Of a stretch of DNA of 13,153 nt, positions 8,500-13,153 are shown in pieces. Origin of the DNA: Larix sibirica (Eukaryota; Streptophyta; Pinopsida; Pinales; Pinaceae); assembly GCA_004151065.3 (NCBI GenBank), contig NWUY0303930785.1, forward strand, positions 1-13,153, given 5' to 3'. Both the position numbers and the translations under genes were made by a program. Under the pieces are notes generated by a model. It had not been told where the DNA came from. It did no database searches and saw nothing but the letters and a program-made list of their open reading frames with translations. Every line of letters starts with the position of its first letter. The first letter of the stretch is position 1.

Positions 8500-8890
8500 C
8501 TACTGAGATCTATAGTCAAAGAGATGAATAATCATGAAAAAAGGGAGACGATCCAGATGATTCCAGTTGATTACAATCCACTCTTCCCACCAAAGAAAAC
8601 CCTCATGCTCATCAAGTGCTTCCTTTGACAATGCGTCAGCCACGTTATTCAATTCCCTGTAGATGTGGTCGATGGACCAATCATAAAAAGAAGATAAAAG
8701 TGATTTGATTCTCTGACGCCAATGATGAAAAGATAGGGACTTTAACTTGTGAGTGTTTTTGACCAATTCACAACCATTGCAGAGTCACCAAAAATTCTTA
8801 AAGTATCCACACCAAATGCAGAAACAATTTTGAGTAAACCCCATAGTCCCAATAATTCTGCCAAAGAATTAGTACCTTCACCAATATAAA
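8500..8890 (-). pseudogene. LINE-type RNase H domain, C-terminal part, frameshifted
   Basis: Read on the minus strand from 8890, the peptide is YIGEGTNSLAELLGLWGL, then LRIFGDSAMVVNW, then after a one-base shift at about 8765 KNTHKLKSLSFHHWRQRIKS and HIYRELNNVADALSKEAL, ending at a TAG (8500-8502). These match the RNase H (RVT_3) domain at the end of plant non-LTR retrotransposon ORF2 proteins: TNxLAE with the catalytic Glu, GDS with a catalytic Asp, and the final VAD-LSKEA with the last Asp. The first Asp region (FDGAS) is missing; a stop (minus-strand TAG, about 8891-8893) and unrelated sequence lie upstream. Both the shift and the truncation mark it as dead. A frame opened at TTG 8766 reproduces only the second half. 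Confidence 0.7.
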
Positions 8891-8893
8891 TCT

Positions 8894-9228
8894 AAATTAT
8901 TAGTTAAATAATTTTTTTGAGACAAGATTTCAAATTGAAAGGGATCAATCCCCTTAAAGTACAAACAATATGAAATATGAAATGGTTTGCATCCTCTTGA
9001 CACAAGTTAAGATGGAGCTTATTATAAAATAATTTTATATAATAATACAAAATTAAAATCGAATTCAACGTAGATTCGTTATAAACCTAACGTATCTGCT
9101 TCCTAAATCTGCATATTATATTTCCATACATTTCTCCTTAATAAATCTACATAATTTATTTCATCCTTTTTCATACACTTCTCAAATCCAAAAATAGATT
9201 TGAGAATCTCACCAGGCTAAGGTCATTG
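8894..9228. other. AT-rich intergenic stretch without recognised features
   Basis: It holds GGGATCAATCCCC (8941-8953), a short imperfect palindrome, and AT-rich filler. No coding signal or repeat partner was seen in the window. Confidence 0.4.
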
Positions 9229-9659
9229 CGACAATCATGATAACAAGAATAATATCGAGGATTAACCAGGGTTGAGCAACTAACCCTAGTCGTTATCGTT
9301 ATTCCTAAAATTGTCGATATAAGAAACAAGCATGTGAAACAAAAATCCGTTTGAAGAGAGAGACGATCTTGTGTGAGAATCCACGCGGAGCTTTATACAA
9401 TTTTGAATTACCTGCAAAAATAAGCTCTCATATCGTTGGTTGTTTCAAAGATTTTATCGACCGGCTATTTGCGTAATCCGATTTAACCTGAACACTTTGT
9501 GGTTTTTTAATGTTACATTGGGCCCCGTATAAAGTGAAGATGTGGGAATTTGTAAAAGTATACACATTTAATAATATATTTTATATAGTTCTTATGTAGA
9601 GCCCTTGGGCCTTCAAATTAAGCTTGGGAGTGCATGTATGTATATGGATGCAAATGAAA
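9229..9659. other. CpG-richer unique-looking stretch, no gene recognised
   Basis: About 15 CpG dinucleotides fall in 9229-9540, against about 3 in a similar length at 6001-6300. Candidate structures such as AGGGTT(8)AACCCT (9268-9287) are short. A minus-strand GCAG|GTAAT at about 9403-9415 could be a splice donor, but no convincing exon accompanies it. The content could be a low-copy promoter/UTR fragment or a younger insertion. Confidence 0.35.
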
Positions 9660-9923
9660 CTACATACAAAGTGGGCGCTCCAACCAAATGGCGAATCTAC
9701 CTGCCACTGGCGAGATGTTCACCGAGCCCAAGTTAAAGATATGGTCCCATTGATATATAAAAATGTCACGAGTGCTAATCTTACGGAATAGAGAAAGATC
9801 TCAAATAATATGGATAAGTTTCCAAGAAGAAGTAAGATGATGAGTCATAACAGGCGTAGCCATAGCCGCCGTTGGAGATTTGATATTGTGAAAACGATAC
9901 AATTGCGTTAAAAAGGTTCCAGG
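9660..9923 (-). pseudogene. Unidentified minus-strand frame with one internal stop
   Basis: An 88-codon frame is open from 9923 to a TAG at 9660-9662, except for a TGA at 9801-9803. It reads LTQLYRFHNIKSPTAAMATP, SSWKLIHII, stop, DLSLFRKISTRDIFIYQWDH, then PVAGRFAIWLERPLCM. Residue mixture and CpG content are more gene-like than in the surroundings, but I recognise no family. It may be a fragment of a host gene or of a transposable element captured here. Confidence 0.25.
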
Positions 9924-9978
9924 CTACCTTTAGATAAACTCCATATGCCATGATTTCTTATTATTTTTTAAACCAAAA

Positions 9979-10240
9979 TGGCATGTTAAGTTTCCCCATG
10001 GTCCTAGTTTTGTCTTCACTTCAATGTGGTTTTGTTTCATTGACAAAATTCACTATATGGTAATCTATCCAGCTGCCCACAAATAATTCACTCAGTGAAA
10101 GTTCTTCTGATCGATTAGCCACTCTTATAACACATAGTTTCTTTAATGTGAAACGAAGTTCATTTCAAAGGCCCCTATTTCCCAAAAATTTCAAGGCCAC
10201 CATCCATACTAACTCCAAAATGTTAAACTCTAAATGTTAA
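9979..10240 (+). pseudogene. Decayed coding segment, left part of the large unknown ORF
   Basis: One frame from 9979 reads WHVKFPHGPSFVFTSMWF and CFIDKIHYMVIYPAAHK before a stop at about 10087. A second frame, open over 10064-10240, reads NNSLSESSSDRLATLITHSF and FQRPLFPKNFKATIHTNSK. The overlap suggests one former coding region with an indel near 10075. No domain is recognised. Whether it belongs to the same gene as the segments to the right is inferred from strand and proximity. Confidence 0.3.
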
Positions 10241-10245
10241 ACTCT
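10218..10245. repeat. Perfect 14-bp tandem duplication
   Basis: AAATGTTAAACTCT occurs at 10218-10231 and again at 10232-10245. It puts a stop in each of the neighbouring frames and separates two decayed coding segments, so it may be a replication-slippage scar. Confidence 0.9.
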
Positions 10246-10248
10246 AGA

Positions 10249-11001
10249 TATGCCATATGTATGTTTGATAAGAGTGATAATGTTGATGTTGTTACCATGG
10301 ATGAGTCTCATGATAAAGTCATTGACCTTAAAAGGTATTTTAGAAAAGAAAAGAAAAAAAGAGAAAACTAAGGAAATTAGTGAAGAAGGAGAGATATTAA
10401 TAGAGCTTAAAACCAAAGAAATCCTCAAATCCTTTTATGGGAATACTAAATCTTTCTAAGAATCCAACTATAATTCTACATGTCCTCATATATACTAGAT
10501 GTGATATGCATCACAAATAGTTTCACAAGAATGGGATGGCAATGGGTACCGAGTGATATCCAATTCATATATATTTTCAAGTTCTACGGGAATTTAAATG
10601 CAAGAATGACTATGCATTGACATATGATCATTTCATAGCTCCCATTTACACCCTCATATTCTACAAATCTCCTTTGTGGATGAGAAAAGAAGTAAACACG
10701 TGATAAGGTAGCACATATATCCGAGTATTTGGATCTACCAAGTCCTTACACCTATTGCCCGGGGTTATCTCAAACAAATTGGAAATTTGAGAGATAGTTT
10801 ATAAGACTTATATCTACATGGATTTCGAGCCTCTCCCATTAAAGACAAGAAAGCTCCATGTCCCCTGCTACCTTTGTATATAGGATCTTACAGCCTAAGA
10901 AATTTTATAATGAAATAGAAGATGAATTTGTAGCACTAAATAATTTTAGTGACAAAAGGTACATAAGACCACCATAAGACATGATCCTCTCAATTTAGTA
11001 G
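10249..11001 (+). pseudogene. Decayed coding region, N-terminal block of the large unknown ORF
   Basis: Several frames join end to end in the same strand. At 10261-10371 it reads FDKSDNVDVVTMDESHDKV then LKRYFRKEKKKREN. After a shift in the A-rich run near 10355 it continues as TKEISEEGEILIELKTKEIL (to 10459). Frame 10458-10703 gives PTIILHVLIYTRCDMHH, then LREFKCKNDYALTYDHF and FYKSPLWMRKEVNT, with stops at 10518 and 10554. Frame 10696-10797 gives DKVAHISEYLDLPSPYTYCP, and 10805-10918 gives HGFRASPIKDKKAPCPLLPL. The third frame also has FYNEIEDEFVALNNFSDK (about 10900-10960). The pattern is that of one long ORF broken by several indels and transitions. A gag-type retroelement protein or a plant-mobile-domain-like protein are guesses. 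Confidence 0.45.
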
Positions 11002-11103
11002 CACAACATTACACAATTCTCAAATACACATGGACATATCAACATGAAGCATGGTGAGAGGAGGAAATCTATAGAAGATCCAAGTCCTATGAGTAAGTGT
11101 TAA

Positions 11104-11380
11104 CAAGAACAAGTTAGAGATAAAGGAATAGAGGAAGAGCATGAAAGTAAATATGAAGAATATTTTAGGGAAACATAGAGACAAATAGAAAAGGTATCGA
11201 GAGGTTGAAAAGGATAAGAAGAAAAAAAATAGGAAAACTCAAGAGGAAGATAAGAAAAATAGGATTGAATATGAGAAGTTTGCTAATGAAGAAAAAACAA
11301 TTTTAGAAGCCAAGTCTAAATTAGATGTAGAACAAAATAAGGAGCAGGAAAACAAAAATGAAAGAGAGAATAGGGGGTAA
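11104..11380 (+). pseudogene. Lys/Glu-rich coiled-coil block of the large unknown ORF
   Basis: Frame 11104-11208 reads QVRDKGIEEEHESKYEEYF then, after a TAG at 11176-11178 that probably replaced a Gln codon, RQIEKVS. A shift near 11196 joins it to the open frame 11189-11380: REVEKDKKKNRKTQEEDKKN, IEYEKFANEEKTILEAKSKL and ending ENKNERENRG. Roughly half of the residues are charged, as in a long coiled coil. The frame lacks an ATG, so start-based ORF searches miss it. Confidence 0.45.
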
Positions 11381-11564
11381 ACATCAGGAGCACAAAATCA
11401 ATTCCTCCATAGACAATAAATATGCCTACAATGTAGACAGTTGCAAGAGATCACATTCCCTTCTAGGATTGAGCTCAAGACAAACCTCACAAGCAGTTAC
11501 AAAGAAAGTGGCAATTCTTAACTCATTTTTTTTTTACAAAAGAAAGAAACAGGTGATAAGATAA
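11358..11564 (+). pseudogene. Linker block of the large unknown ORF
   Basis: This 68-codon frame overlaps the end of the coiled-coil frame by 23 bases. It reads KHQEHKINSSIDNKYAYNVD and RQTSQAVTKKVAILN before a run of ten T (11526-11535), where the register appears to change again. It probably continues the same former protein rather than being a separate gene. Confidence 0.35.
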
Positions 11565-12013
11565 ACTCATAAGAAGTTGACTCTCTCATATGATCAAGAG
11601 ATGATTGTAACCACAAAGACTCATATAAACAACACAATAGACTCAAACCCCATAGTGACAACTTCAGTAGGGTCTCTTTTAGACAATTAGATGAATCAAA
11701 TATAATAAAATTGGTAAAATAATTGGAGGAATGCAAGAGAAAAATAGATAGTCTAGAGCACGAATTTGACTACTACAAAGCAGATATGGAAAGAATCATA
11801 GAATATAAAGCATGCATGTTGGAAGTACAAGATAAATTTAATGTGACTCAAAGACTAAATTATACAACTTAAATCTTCATAATTCATGACCTTTTCAAAC
11901 AAAGTGAAGGAGAAGACTGTCCAATAGGAATGAGTACATAAAGATTTTTAACCAACTCAAAAATGGCAAGAAGAATAACTAGAATCACCTTTAGACATGC
12001 AATGGATGAGTAG
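11565..12013 (+). pseudogene. Second coiled-coil block of the large unknown ORF
   Basis: The reading frame whose stops include 11720, 11870, 11939 and 12011 gives NHKDSYKQHNRLKPHSDNFS, RQLDESNIIKLVK, then ECKRKIDSLEHEFDYYKADM and YKACMLEVQDKFNVTQRLNY, then HDLFKQSEGEDCPIGMST and MARRITRITFRHAMDE. Most stops are TAA, TAG or TGA in otherwise protein-like context, as expected from single transitions in Gln, Glu or Arg codons. One is a TGA before SRDD, compatible with a former CGA. The minus-strand frame 11518-11736 is its shadow. Confidence 0.4.
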
Positions 12014-12411
12014 CAATGAAATTAAATGTAACTTTGTAACCTTGGCTAACTGGAAATCAACATGTATAAAATTGGAGAATAACCTCAAAAACTCTTCCAT
12101 CGCCTATGGGAAGCAGTTGAGAAAGGGATTTGAAGATGTCACCTTCATTCATTCAATAATTCCAGTGCGCCAAGAAGAGCAAAGGAATGATGGAAGACCT
12201 ATGGAATAGTATAAACTTAGAAATGGTCGTCATAAAAACAATCCCAAAAATAACTAGGGAAAGTTTGAAGAAATATATCTCAAAACCATCAAATGAAATC
12301 AAGTCTATTAATCCATTCCTCAACACATCACAAAATACTATGGAACTACTATCACATAGTATGGAACTAGTGTCGTGGAGGTTGATTATATATGAAATAA
12401 CCTTGGAATAG
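11997..12411 (+). pseudogene. C-terminal blocks of the large unknown ORF
   Basis: Frame 11997-12209 (70 codons) reads NFVTLANWKSTCIKLENNLK and YGKQLRKGFEDVTFIHSIIP. It overlaps 12187-12411 (74 codons) in another register, which reads VIKTIPKITRESLKKYISKP and NPFLNTSQNTMELLSHSMEL. Both are hydrophilic and consistent with a helical C-terminal part. The family is not recognised, and a minus-strand frame at 12153-12431 looks like a shadow. Confidence 0.35.
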
Positions 12412-13153
12412 TTGGTCTTTCCACATGTCACATCAACATCAAATTAACATCTGAAGTCTAGAGTGCTTACATCCAAGATAAAGATGTAGAAAGAAAATAT
12501 ATGTATTATAGCTAAAAGGAAGGTCATATTTTGAAAAGCAAATGCCAAAGAACACATTCACGGAAATAATTGCGAAGAAAATAATTGAAGGGTCCAAGAA
12601 AGAATGAGTTCAAGAAGAAATTACTACATAATTTATAAATGTAACATTTTTTAATAATTTTTGTAAACTTTTTTATACAATTTTAAGAAGGAAAATATAG
12701 TGTTTTCCATACTACTAGAGAAAGGCTACGATTTTAATACTTTATGTGTATGGAATTACTTTTATTATGTACTAATTATTGGAATCCTAGTAAGAATGTG
12801 TTTTATTGTGTATATTATTCTCATATATCAAGAATGCATTCTTATTTTGATTTATCTCTCTATCTTATAATTTGAGTCATTTCCTATGATCAAATTTTAA
12901 GAGTGTGGAGATGACATTAAAAGTTTTTTAAGAATATCATTTTTACTAAATAAGTTTTTTTACATAAAGATGATTCAACACTCATTCATATGTACTTTGA
13001 TAACACATAAATTATCTATCTATATAGAAAAACTTAAGAATGTGGATCACTACCTAAATCTATAACAAATTTATGTAATTTTTATACATGATCAATATCT
13101 ATAGCAAATTATCACAATCTAAAACAATCTTATATAATAAACTAAAACTAATG
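12412..13153. other. AT-rich right edge, no gene recognised
   Basis: There is no coding signal. A 14-bp perfect palindrome AAGAATGCATTCTT lies at 12830-12843. Loosely repeated ATCTATA(A/G)CAAATT phrases occur at about 13057-13110. It may be the 3' flank of the decayed gene on its left. Confidence 0.4.

Noticed and set aside
9268-9287. AGGGTT / AACCCT inverted pair resembling telomere repeat
   Set aside because: It has only a six-base stem, occurs once and is expected by chance; it is not an interstitial telomere array.
10237-10428. Minus-strand 63-codon frame
   Set aside because: It is the antisense shadow of the charged + strand segment and is Phe/Ser/Ile-rich.
1-13153. Prokaryotic-type systems (operon, CRISPR, toxin-antitoxin, phage)
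   Set aside because: There are no compact gene arrays, ribosome-binding sites or spaced direct repeats; the sequence is plant-like and repeat-derived.

Overview
This window looks like nuclear intergenic DNA from a seed plant with a large, repeat-laden genome. I lean towards a gymnosperm, but that is inference from the old, heavily decayed retroelements, AT-richness, low CpG and AAACCCTA-type LTR sequence. I see no intact gene. Most open frames are short, and those that look like former coding sequence are broken by stops and frameshifts. No operon, tRNA, rRNA or CRISPR array is visible.

Layout. Bases 1-1255 are the right-hand part of a 5' LTR. It is followed by a primer-binding-site-like motif (about 1259-1276), a 2.7-kb pyrimidine-rich non-coding internal region, a purine tract (3955-3964) and a strongly diverged 3' LTR (about 3967-5211). 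Together they form one old, apparently non-autonomous LTR retrotransposon whose LTRs match collinearly (1-845 against 4321-5192) apart from small indels. The 3' LTR loses homology just before base 5212, where a second LTR-like sequence (TGTTAGG...) starts.

Bases 5535-6420 hold a decayed, LINE-like stretch on the + strand: charged open frames, then a broken segment resembling the start of an AP-type endonuclease. At 7246-7258 a purine tract abuts TGTTCAAAT, which looks like the 3' LTR boundary of another element. An unidentified decayed frame (7647-8204) follows. On the - strand, 8500-8890 encodes the C-terminal part of a LINE-type RNase H domain with one frameshift.

Bases 9229-9930 are noticeably richer in CpG than their neighbours and carry an 88-codon minus-strand frame with one internal TGA. 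From about 9979 to 12411 lies the broken remnant of a large + strand protein-coding gene: mixed-composition segments first, then lysine/glutamate-rich coiled-coil-like segments. I do not recognise the family; a retroelement gag-type or host-derived protein would fit. The right edge is AT-rich and featureless.

The pieces do not work together as a system. They are layers of insertion and decay. The best targets for follow-up are the unidentified decayed gene at the right, the CpG-richer island beside it, and the paired primer-site-like motifs of the left-hand element.
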